This document shows positions 52,486 to 61,060 of a stretch of 64,000 bases of DNA, one piece after another. The stretch spans positions 8,751-72,750 of the forward strand of contig DASVCA010000025.1 of assembly GCA_036381835.1 (NCBI GenBank), given 5' to 3'. A program made the translations under genes and the position numbers. Source of the DNA: DASULK01 sp036381835. Its GTDB lineage: Bacteria > Actinomycetota > Actinomycetes > Mycobacteriales > Micromonosporaceae. How positions within the stretch are numbered: position 1 is the first letter of the stretch; each line of letters starts with the position of its first letter. Below the pieces are notes generated by a model that saw nothing but the letters and a program-made list of their open reading frames with translations, did not search any database and was not told the DNA's origin.

Positions 52486-53370
52486 TCAGTTCTGCTGCGC
52501 CGTCTCGGCGAGCATCACCTCGGCGGGCTCCGGCGTGATCGGGTGCGGCGGCGCGGACCGCCGGCGGATCGCCCGTAGCCGGCCGCGACCGACCACGACC
52601 GCCAGGAACCCGGCGATCGCGAGCACCACGATGGTGGCGCCCGGTGCCGTGTCCGCGGTGGCCGCCAGCCACATGCCGGCCGCGGCGACGAGCACGCCCA
52701 GCCCCATCGCCAGCGCCATCGTGCTGCGAAAGCCGCGGCTGATCTGCTCGGCGGTGGCGACCGGCACCACCATCAGCGCGCTGATCAGCAACAGGCCGAC
52801 CGTGCGCATGGCGATCGTCACGGTGACCGCGGTGGCCGCGGCGAGCAGCAGGTTGAGCGCCCGCACCGGGAGGCCGGACACCCGCGCGTGCTCCTCGTCG
52901 TGGCAGACCGCGAACAGCGCCGGGCGCAACAGGATCATCGTGGCCAGCACCGTCGCGCCCAGCACTCCGATCGTGATCAGATCGGTCCCGGAGGTGGTGG
53001 TGAGCGCCCCGAACAGGTACGACGTCAACGCCGCGCTGCTGCTGTCGGAGAGCCCGACGAGCAGCACGCCGCCGGCGATGCCGCCGTAGAAGAGAATGGC
53101 CAGGGCCAGGTCGCCGGAGGTGCGTCCGCGCTCGCGGATCAGTTCGACGACGACCGCGCCGAGCACGGCGGCGATGACCGCGCCGAGCACGGGGGAGCGG
53201 TGGAACAGCAGGCCGATCCCGACGCCGGTCAGCGCTATGTGCCCCACCCCGTCGCCGATCAGCGACATCCGCCGCTGCACCAGGTAGATCCCGATGGCCG
53301 GAGCGGTGAGGCCGATGATCAACGCGCCGATCAGCGCGCGAATCATGAAGTCGTACTGGAAGAGACTCAT
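52486..53370 (-). CDS. znuB: zinc ABC importer permease
   Basis: 294 residues with about eight membrane spans; ABC-3 family (RRMSLIGDGVGHIALTGVGIGLL near 34-56 is the conserved signature). ATG 53370 overlaps the znuC stop by four bases, and GGAGCC is close upstream. Ends in a 35-residue soluble tail. Confidence 0.93.
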   Translation of the reverse strand: MSLFQYDFMIRALIGALIIGLTAPAIGIYLVQRRMSLIGDGVGHIALTGVGIGLLFHRSPVLGAVIAAVLGAVVVELIRERGRTSGDLALAILFYGGIAGGVLLVGLSDSSSAALTSYLFGALTTTSGTDLITIGVLGATVLATMILLRPALFAVCHDEEHARVSGLPVRALNLLLAAATAVTVTIAMRTVGLLLISALMVVPVATAEQISRGFRSTMALAMGLGVLVAAAGMWLAATADTAPGATIVVLAIAGFLAVVVGRGRLRAIRRRSAPPHPITPEPAEVMLAETAQQN

Positions 53371-54158
53371 CGGCTCCACATCCCCGGCGGCTGTTCGGGC
53401 CCGTGCGGATGCACATGGTCGTGACCGGGCTCGGCGTGATGTCCCACCGGGGCCGGCACCGGGCCGTCGTGGGCGATCCGTCCCTCGTGCACGACGAGGG
53501 CCCGGCTGACCAACGGCTGCAGCGGGCCGAGCTCGTGGGCGACCAGCAGGACCGTGCCGCCCGGTCGTCCCGGCGCGGTGCCGTTGCCGCCGGTCCCGGC
53601 GAGGAAGTCCCGCAGCGCCGCCGCGAACGCCTCCTGGCTGGCGGCGTCCACGCCTGCGGTCGGTTCGTCGAGGACGAGCAGCTCCGGTTCGCCGGCCAGC
53701 GCCCGGGCGATGAGGACTCGCTGCTGCTGGCCCCCGGAGAGGGTGGACACCGGCTCGTCGGCGCGCTCGCTGAGCCCGACCGCCCGCAGTGCCGCGGCGA
53801 CCGCCGCTCGATCGGTCGAGCGTGCCGGGCGGAGCAGCCCGCGCCGGCTGAGCCGTCCGGCGGCGACGACTTCGGCGACCGTGGCGGGCACCCCGCTGCC
53901 CGCGCCGAGACGTTGGGGCACGTAGCCGATGCGGGACCACTGCCGGAAGCGGCGCAGCGGAGTGCCGAACAGGGCCACCGAACCGGCGGTGAGCGGGACG
54001 AGGCCGAGGATGGCCCGGACGAGCGTCGACTTGCCCGAACCGTTCGTGCCGAGCACCGCGACCACTTCGCCGGGGGACACGGTCACCGACACGCCGCGCA
54101 GCACGCCCCGGTTGCCGTAGCCGACGGATCCGTCCACGACCTCGATCACCGGTGTCAT
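53367..54158 (-). CDS. znuC: zinc ABC importer ATPase
   Basis: 263 residues. Walker A GTNGSGKST (about 37-45), Q-loop YVPQR, signature LSGGQQQR, Walker B LLVLDEPTAG and switch His in VAHELG. The tail is His-rich (GHHAEPGHDHVHPHG), fitting metal transport. ATG 54158 overlaps the znuA stop (ATGA); GTG 54164 would add two residues. Confidence 0.93.
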   Translation of the reverse strand: MTPVIEVVDGSVGYGNRGVLRGVSVTVSPGEVVAVLGTNGSGKSTLVRAILGLVPLTAGSVALFGTPLRRFRQWSRIGYVPQRLGAGSGVPATVAEVVAAGRLSRRGLLRPARSTDRAAVAAALRAVGLSERADEPVSTLSGGQQQRVLIARALAGEPELLVLDEPTAGVDAASQEAFAAALRDFLAGTGGNGTAPGRPGGTVLLVAHELGPLQPLVSRALVVHEGRIAHDGPVPAPVGHHAEPGHDHVHPHGPEQPPGMWSR

Positions 54159-55078
54159 GAGCACCCCAGGGCGGACTTCAGCGCGGCTAGGTTGGTCCGC
54201 ATCAGCGCGAGGTAGTCCGCGCCGGGCGTCGGTCCTTCGATCGGATCGAGCACCGCTGTCTGCGCGCCGACCTCCCGGGCGATGGTCTCGGCGACCTTCG
54301 GACTGGCCAGGGTCTCGAAGAAGATCGTGGTGGCACCGTGCGCCTTGGCCTCCTCGACGACTTCGGCGAGTTGCTGTGGCGCGGGGTCGTCATCCGGGGT
54401 CAGTCCGCTGACGGCGATCTGCTCCAGCCCGTACCGATCGGCGAGGTAGCCGAACGCGGCGTGACTGACCACGATCTCCCGCCGCCGGCAGGTGCCGAGA
54501 CCGTCGCGGTACTCGCGGTCGAGCGTCTCCAGTTCGTCGCGCAGCGCCGCGGCCCGTGCGCGGTAGCCGTCGGCGCGGTCGGGATCGGTCTCGGCGAGGC
54601 GTTCGGCCAGGCGGTCCCCGACGGTGGCCAACCGGACCGGGTCCAACCAGACGTGTGGATCCTTACCGCTGTCGTGCCGGTGTTCGTCCGCCTCGTCGTG
54701 CCGGTGGGCGCCGGCCGCCGCGTCCAGCAGCGGGACCACCTCGGCCACGTCGAACCCCCGGTCGCCGCCCTCCTGCGCCACCGCCTCGTCAACGGCGGGT
54801 TGGAAGCCGCTCAGATAGACGATCAGGTCTGCCTTGCTGATCTGGCCGACCTGCCCCGGGTTGAGTTCCACGTCGTGCGGCTCCGCGCCCGGCTTGGCCA
54901 ACGCCGTGACGCGCACGGCGTCACCGCCGACGCGTTCGGCGACGAACTGCAGCGGGTAGGCGGCGGCGACCACGTCGACCCGGCCGTCGTCAGGCCCGTC
55001 GGTGGTGCAGCTCGCCACACCGATCAGGGCGAGGGCGGCGGTCGCGGTGGCGAAGGTGCGCAATGCGGTTCGACCCAT
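54155..55078 (-). CDS. znuA: zinc ABC importer binding lipoprotein
   Basis: 307 residues. Signal peptide ends GVASC (Cys24), so it is a membrane lipoprotein. Family metal ligands are in GAEPHDVEL (His), KDPHVWLDP (His) and SHAAFGYLADRYG (His), plus FFETLASP; a His/Asp-rich loop (GAHRHDEADEHRHDSG, about 123-138) probably helps collect zinc. ATG 55078 lies 20 bases from a Zur box. Confidence 0.94.
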   Translation of the reverse strand: MGRTALRTFATATAALALIGVASCTTDGPDDGRVDVVAAAYPLQFVAERVGGDAVRVTALAKPGAEPHDVELNPGQVGQISKADLIVYLSGFQPAVDEAVAQEGGDRGFDVAEVVPLLDAAAGAHRHDEADEHRHDSGKDPHVWLDPVRLATVGDRLAERLAETDPDRADGYRARAAALRDELETLDREYRDGLGTCRRREIVVSHAAFGYLADRYGLEQIAVSGLTPDDDPAPQQLAEVVEEAKAHGATTIFFETLASPKVAETIAREVGAQTAVLDPIEGPTPGADYLALMRTNLAALKSALGCS

Positions 55079-55097
55079 GGGTCAACTGTGCGCGTTA

Positions 55098-55114
55098 TTG
55101 ATAATGATTGTCAA
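55098..55114 (-). promoter_or_regulatory. Zur box upstream of znuABC
   Basis: TTGATAATGATTGTCAA is a near-perfect 8-1-8 inverted repeat matching the actinobacterial Zur consensus (TGaaAATGATttTCA type). It lies 20 bases before znuA, where Zur-zinc binding would block transcription. Confidence 0.88.
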
Positions 55115-55151
55115 AAGCGCATGGTTGCATGGGCGGGCGTCGGCGTGCCGG

Positions 55152-55409
55152 TCAGAAGATCTTGGCGAGGGCCACCGCCGCCAGCGCGGTCACCATCACC
55201 AGCCGCAGCATCCGGGTGTGCGGTGCCTGCACCGGCCAGGTCGTCACCAGCAGCACCGCCAGGCCCGCGGCGAGCGCGAACAGCACCACGCCACCGATCA
55301 CGCCGGGAGCGAAGAGCCCGACCAGGACCAGCGCCAAGGCGGCGAGAAAGGCGGCCGTCGGATTGATCCGGGCCAAGCGGGACAGAAGCGGGTGCTGCGT
55401 ACGCTGCAT
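55152..55409 (-). CDS. small membrane protein (DUF6703-like), function unknown
   Basis: 85 residues. MQRTQHPLLSRLARINPTAAFLAAL then three hydrophobic segments (about 18-35, 37-53 and 62-82). ATG 55409 has TACAGT ending 8 bases upstream. It shares its promoter region with the divergent monooxygenase gene. The DUF name is from memory of similar actinobacterial proteins. Confidence 0.75.
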   Translation of the reverse strand: MQRTQHPLLSRLARINPTAAFLAALALVLVGLFAPGVIGGVVLFALAAGLAVLLVTTWPVQAPHTRMLRLVMVTALAAVALAKIF

Positions 55410-55417
55410 ACCGGGTG

Positions 55418-55423
55418 ACTGTA
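55418..55423 (-). promoter_or_regulatory. -10 box of the DUF6703-like gene, near-leaderless
   Basis: TACAGT on the minus strand ends 8 bases before ATG 55409. Confidence 0.4.
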
Positions 55424-55448
55424 CGAGACCGGCCGAAGGAGGCGTCAC

Positions 55449-55799
55449 GTGCTGGTGATGAACCGGTTCGCCGTCGCGGAGTCCGACGCGGCGGCGTTCG
55501 TCGAGCGGGCCCACGCGGCGCTAGCCGCGCTCGCCGCCCGTCCCGGCTACCAGCGCGGGCGGCTCACCCGTGCGCTGGACGACCCCACCTGCTGGTGCCT
55601 GGTGACCGAATGGGAGTCGGTCGGCGCCTACCGTCGAGCGCTCGGCGCGTTCGAGGTCAAGGTCCAGGCCACGCCCCTGCTCGCCGAATCGGTCGACGAA
55701 CCGTCCGCGTACGAGGTGCTGGCCGGTGCCCTGCCCGGAGGCGACGTGACCGTATTGCCCAGCGATCGTGCGCCGGGTCCCGGTCGAGGCGTCGGTTAG
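55449..55799 (+). CDS. antibiotic biosynthesis monooxygenase-domain protein
   Basis: 116 residues. ABM-type ferredoxin-like fold: MNRFAVAESDAAAFVERAHAALAALAARPGYQRG and WCLVTEWESVGAYRRALGAFEVK. Such small proteins include heme-degrading and cofactor-free oxygenases, but most are uncharacterised. GTG 55449 follows CGAAGGAGG at a spacing of 6. Confidence 0.82.
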   Translation: MLVMNRFAVAESDAAAFVERAHAALAALAARPGYQRGRLTRALDDPTCWCLVTEWESVGAYRRALGAFEVKVQATPLLAESVDEPSAYEVLAGALPGGDVTVLPSDRAPGPGRGVG

Positions 55800-55809
55800 C
55801 CACTAACCT
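55794..55809 (+). promoter_or_regulatory. -10 box overlapping an inverted repeat, leaderless start of next gene
   Basis: GGTTAG-CCA-CTAACC (55794-55808) is a perfect 6-3-6 repeat, and TAACCT (55804-55809) ends 7 bases before ATG 55817. The repeat also covers the stop codon of the preceding gene. Confidence 0.45.
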
Positions 55810-55816
55810 AGCCACC

Positions 55817-56380
55817 ATGACCATTCCCGGACCGGCCGGATCGCCGCCACCCGCCGTACCCCTCGGTGGTCCGCCGGCCCCCGGCCCGGACGTTCCGTCG
55901 CCGCCTGCCGGTCCCGGCGTACGACCGCCGTTCGCGGCTCCGCCGATCGAGGGCCGCGCGACCCGGCTGTGGCTCGGGATCAGCACCGCCCTGCTCGCCG
56001 TCGTGCTGATCTGCGGCGGGGGTGGAACGCTACTGATCGGGTTGAACATCGTCGCCGGCCGGGCGCTGCAGGAGCAGGCTCGGGTGGTCGTCGGCGACTA
56101 CCTCGACGCGGTCTCCCAGGACCGGTTCACGGACGCGTACGCGCTGCTCTGCGACGAGCGGCAGCAACAGGAGTCCCGGCCGGCCTTCGAACGGCGGGTG
56201 CGCGCCGAGCCCGAGATCGTCGACTACCGGGTGGGTGAGCCGCGGATCAGCGGCCAGACGGAACTCGTCGTCGACACACCCGTCGAGGTCACCTACCCCG
56301 GCGGGGGCCGCGACACCCTGGAGTTCCGCCTGGTTCAGGACCGCGACACCGGGGACCTGGAAATCTGCGAGATCGGCTGA
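55817..56380 (+). CDS. membrane-anchored protein with NTF2-like/DUF4878-type external domain
   Basis: 187 residues. Pro/Gly-rich cytoplasmic N-terminus (1-45), one span (about 52-76) and an external domain (VVGDYLDAVSQDRFTDAYALLCDERQQ) that resembles DUF4878/NTF2-like folds. Two cysteines may pair. Function is unknown. ATG 55817 is supported by the TAACCT box. Confidence 0.8.
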   Translation: MTIPGPAGSPPPAVPLGGPPAPGPDVPSPPAGPGVRPPFAAPPIEGRATRLWLGISTALLAVVLICGGGGTLLIGLNIVAGRALQEQARVVVGDYLDAVSQDRFTDAYALLCDERQQQESRPAFERRVRAEPEIVDYRVGEPRISGQTELVVDTPVEVTYPGGGRDTLEFRLVQDRDTGDLEICEIG

Positions 56381-56401
56381 CCCCGGCCCGCCGATCCGGG
56401 G
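56381..56401 (+). terminator. hairpin before glyS
   Basis: CCCCGG/CCGGGG with a 9-base loop, immediately after the preceding stop. The remaining gap to glyS (56402-56552) shows only TAATCT (56437-56442), a possible -10. Confidence 0.5.
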
Positions 56402-56552
56402 CGACGAGGTGCCGAAAGGCGCGCACCGACCCGGAGGTAATCTGCTGGGCCTGGGCCCATGGGCGTCGTACCGTTGGTCCTGCCGTCAGGCGATCTGTCC
56501 GCAACATCCGCGACCTGTCCCCGCCGGCCGCCAGCCGGCGTAGGAGGAGATC

Positions 56553-57932
<1,380 letters not shown>

Positions 57933-57938
57933 CCGGCT

Positions 57939-59126
57939 GTGAGCCGTAGCGCGACGTCCACCGATCGGGTCCCGGCCGCCACCGGCGGCCCGGGTGCCGT
58001 GCGACCGGCGCTCACCCTCGGGCCGCACCGGGTGTGGCCGCCGGTGGTCCTCGCCCCGATGGCCGGGATCACCAACGTGGCGTTCCGACGCCTGTGTCGC
58101 GAGCAGGGCGGCGGCCTGTACGTCTGCGAGATGGTCACCACCCGGGCGCTGGTCGAGCGGAACCCGAAGACGCTGCGCATGGTCACCTTCGCCGGGGACG
58201 AGCGTCCCCGCAGCCTGCAGCTCTACGGTGTCGACCCGGGAACGACGGCGGCCGCGGTACGGATGGTGGTCGAGGAGGGGCTCGCCGACCACATCGACCT
58301 CAACTTCGGCTGCCCGGTGCCGAAGGTGACCCGCCGAGGCGGGGGCGCGGCGCTCCCCTGGCGACGCCGGCTGTTCGCACGTATCGTCCGGGCGGCCGTG
58401 GCGGCCGCGGCACCGGCCGGCGTACCGGTGACCGTGAAGATGCGCAAGGGCATCGACGACGACCATCTGACCTACCTGGAGGCGGGACGCATCGCGCAGG
58501 ACGCCGGGGTCGCCGCGGTCGCGCTGCACGGCCGGACCGCCGCCCAACGCTACTCGGGCAGCGCGGACTGGGACGCGATCGCGGAGCTCAAACGGGCGCT
58601 TGACATCCCGGTGCTGGGCAACGGCGACATCTGGGAGGCCGACGACGCGCTGCGGATGCTCGCCCATACCGGAGCCGACGGCGTGGTGGTCGGCCGCGGC
58701 TGCCTCGGCCGACCCTGGCTGTTCGCCGACCTGCAAGCCGCGTTCACCGGTCGAGACGACCGGGCGCTGCCGAACCTCGGCGAGGTGGCCCGGGTGCTGC
58801 GTCGCCACGCCGAGCTGCTGGTCGAGTGGCTCGGATCCGACCGGGAGGGCTGCACGGACCTGCGCAAACATGTCGCCTGGTATCTGAAGGGGTTCCCGGT
58901 CGGTGCCGAGCTGCGCCGGGCGCTGGCGATGGTCTCGTCCCTCGCGGAGTTGGACGACCTGCTCGGCAAGCTCGACCCGGCGCTGCCGTATCCGAGGGAG
59001 ATCCTCGGGCAGCCGCGCGGCCGGACGAACTCGCCGGGCAAGGTCTACCTGCCGGACGGCTGGTTGGCCGACCGCGACGCCGACGGTGTGCCGGAGGGTG
59101 CCGAGCTCGACGAGTCCGGCGGCTGA
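57939..59126 (+). CDS. dusB: tRNA-dihydrouridine synthase
   Basis: 395 residues. FMN-dependent reduction of uridines in tRNA. APMAGITNVAFRRL (about 38-51), catalytic Cys125 in FGCPVPKVTRRGGGAA, VKMRKGIDDDH and HGRTAAQRYSGSADW are intact; a helical RNA-binding domain follows. GTG 57939 is 6 bases after glyS. The end overlaps the convergent hexosaminidase by 82 bases. Confidence 0.94.
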   Translation: MSRSATSTDRVPAATGGPGAVRPALTLGPHRVWPPVVLAPMAGITNVAFRRLCREQGGGLYVCEMVTTRALVERNPKTLRMVTFAGDERPRSLQLYGVDPGTTAAAVRMVVEEGLADHIDLNFGCPVPKVTRRGGGAALPWRRRLFARIVRAAVAAAAPAGVPVTVKMRKGIDDDHLTYLEAGRIAQDAGVAAVALHGRTAAQRYSGSADWDAIAELKRALDIPVLGNGDIWEADDALRMLAHTGADGVVVGRGCLGRPWLFADLQAAFTGRDDRALPNLGEVARVLRRHAELLVEWLGSDREGCTDLRKHVAWYLKGFPVGAELRRALAMVSSLAELDDLLGKLDPALPYPREILGQPRGRTNSPGKVYLPDGWLADRDADGVPEGAELDESGG

Positions 59127-60772
59127 GCAGCGGCGCGCCCGGTCGGCGTGTCCGGTCGGCTGCCCTGGGCGGGCACCTCGGCGGCCGGTGCTCGCGTACC
59201 CGACATCGGCCACGGGATCTGCGGCGACGGGTGGAAGGCGATACCGGCGTTGACCCAGCGGGGTGCGTGCGTGGCCAGGCGGTGCCGGAAGTCGTCCCAG
59301 TCATGGGCGGCGGCGGGGGACCAGCCGAGCTCGGCGATGGCGGGCAGCCGTGGGAACGTCAGGTACTCGGCCTCGGCCAGGGTGGTGACGGTCTCGGTCC
59401 AGAGCGGAGCCTCGACCCCGAGCACCGCGGCGGCGGGGACGTCGATCAGGTAGGCAGCGGGATCCCAGTCGTACGCCTCGCGCACGTCGACGCAGCCGGC
59501 CCAGTCCTTACCGAGCCGGGTCTGCGGCGTGTACTTCATATCGAGGTACGTCCGGTTACCCGGGGACAGTACGACGCGGGCACCCCGTCGTACCGCTTCG
59601 GCGACCGAGGGGTCCTCCGGAGAGGTCCCCCAGAACTGCAGCACCCGCCCGGGCACGTGATCGGCGACGGCGAGCTGGTGCCAGCCCATCACCGTCTTCC
59701 CGGTCTCCGCGACGATCGCCTGGGCGCGATTCATGAACGCCGTGTACTCCTCCCGGGTCAGCGTCCACGCCTCGTCGCCCCCGATGTGCAGGTAGGGGCC
59801 GGGAGTGCGGGCGGCGATCTCGGCGATCACGTCGGCGACGAAGCCGTAGGTCGGTTCCCGGTCCACGGCGAGGGCGCTGAAGCCGACGTCGGTTCCGAGG
59901 TACGGCGGTGGGGCCACCCCGTCTCGGGTGAGGTCCGGATAGGCGGTGAGGGCGGCGTTGACGTGTCCGGGCATGTCGATCTCGGGGACGACGGTGATGT
60001 GTCGTGCCGCCGCATACGTCACGATCTCTGCGTACTGCTGCGCGGTGTAGTAGCCGCCGGGCCCGCCGCCGACCTCGCCGGCACCGCCGATCGTGGCCAG
60101 CTTCGGCCAGCTCTCGACGGCGATTCGCCAGCCCTGGTCGTCGGTGAGGTGCAGGTGCAGGTGATTGATCTTGTAATGGGCGAGTTCGTCGACGTAGCGC
60201 TTGACGGCGGGGACCGGGAAGAAGTGCCGAGCCACGTCGAGCATGGCGCCCCGGTACGCGAAGCGCGGGTAGTCGAGGATCCGTCCGCCCGGTGCGGTCC
60301 ACGGCCCGGGCTGGACCCGCGGGCGTTCGATGGCGGCCGGCAGGAGCTGCCGCAGGGTCTGTACGCCGTTGAAGAGACCGTGATCGGTGCGGGCACGCAG
60401 CGCCACGCCGGCGGCGCCGACCTCGAGTTCGTACCCCTCGGTGCCGACTGCGGGGTCGGCACCGGTCAGCCGCAGCGCGATCGCTGCCGGCCGGGGCGGG
60501 CTCGCGGCGCCGGACACCACCGGCAGCGGGTAGCCGGTGGCGGGGCGCAGCAGCTCGGCCAGGTATCGGCCGACCCGGGCCGCCTCCGTGTCGACCGCGA
60601 TCACCGTCTCGGCGGACAGGTGGTACGTCTCGCCGGTCGGGTGGACCGCGACCGGGGCCGGGACCAGGCCGGCGAGTCGGGTGGCGGGCGGATCGGGGGC
60701 GGAACGTGGTCGAGGGGTGAGTGGTCGTTCGTCGGGGCGGGTAATCGCCTCGTCCCACGGAGGGGAGTCCAT
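59045..60772 (-). CDS. GH20 beta-N-acetylhexosaminidase
   Basis: 575 residues. N-terminal GH20b domain (to about 150), then the catalytic barrel with HHLTDDQGWR-type HLHLTDDQGWR near 217 and the catalytic pair Asp333-Glu334 in HIGGDEAW. It removes terminal GlcNAc/GalNAc from chito- or muro-oligosaccharides. No signal peptide is present, so it probably acts on imported sugars. ATG 60772 follows AAAGGATC. The last 45 residues are a Pro/Ser/Ala-rich tail encoded opposite the end of dusB, probably not part of the fold. Confidence 0.93.
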   Translation of the reverse strand: MDSPPWDEAITRPDERPLTPRPRSAPDPPATRLAGLVPAPVAVHPTGETYHLSAETVIAVDTEAARVGRYLAELLRPATGYPLPVVSGAASPPRPAAIALRLTGADPAVGTEGYELEVGAAGVALRARTDHGLFNGVQTLRQLLPAAIERPRVQPGPWTAPGGRILDYPRFAYRGAMLDVARHFFPVPAVKRYVDELAHYKINHLHLHLTDDQGWRIAVESWPKLATIGGAGEVGGGPGGYYTAQQYAEIVTYAAARHITVVPEIDMPGHVNAALTAYPDLTRDGVAPPPYLGTDVGFSALAVDREPTYGFVADVIAEIAARTPGPYLHIGGDEAWTLTREEYTAFMNRAQAIVAETGKTVMGWHQLAVADHVPGRVLQFWGTSPEDPSVAEAVRRGARVVLSPGNRTYLDMKYTPQTRLGKDWAGCVDVREAYDWDPAAYLIDVPAAAVLGVEAPLWTETVTTLAEAEYLTFPRLPAIAELGWSPAAAHDWDDFRHRLATHAPRWVNAGIAFHPSPQIPWPMSGTRAPAAEVPAQGSRPDTPTGRAAAQPPDSSSSAPSGTPSASRSANQPSGR

Positions 60773-61060
60773 TTTGATCCTTTAGGGGCGATTTTTAGGC
60801 AGAATGCTACCAGGGCGATCGGGGACCAGCGGGCGGGCAGGGTGAGCGGATGTGAGCGCGGACAGCTTTTCGCGAGCGCTAACGGACTCGGACAGTTGTC
60901 GTGGTTGTGCCAATCGTCACCAAGGGCTCCCAGGGCCCTCACCTGGTCGCTTAACCTTCGCGCAACCGAGGCCGTTGGTCGCCTTTGACGCCGATGAACG
61001 TCGTCGAGGCGCGCGGACCGACCGACCTTGTTCATCCAACCGGCGTGGCTGGAGGCTCTC
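60773..61060. other. divergent intergenic region of hexosaminidase and ppdK
   Basis: 288 bases. Next to the hexosaminidase start is a T-rich patch with two TTTAGG copies (60781 and 60794) and a TAGCAT -10 candidate (minus strand, 60810-60815). On the ppdK side TAACCT (60952-60957) is a weak -10 candidate. I see no DasR-type operator. Confidence 0.4.

Noticed and set aside
60773..60860. DasR operator before the hexosaminidase gene
   Set aside because: No sequence resembling the TGGTCTAGACCA-type palindrome is present in the intergenic region.
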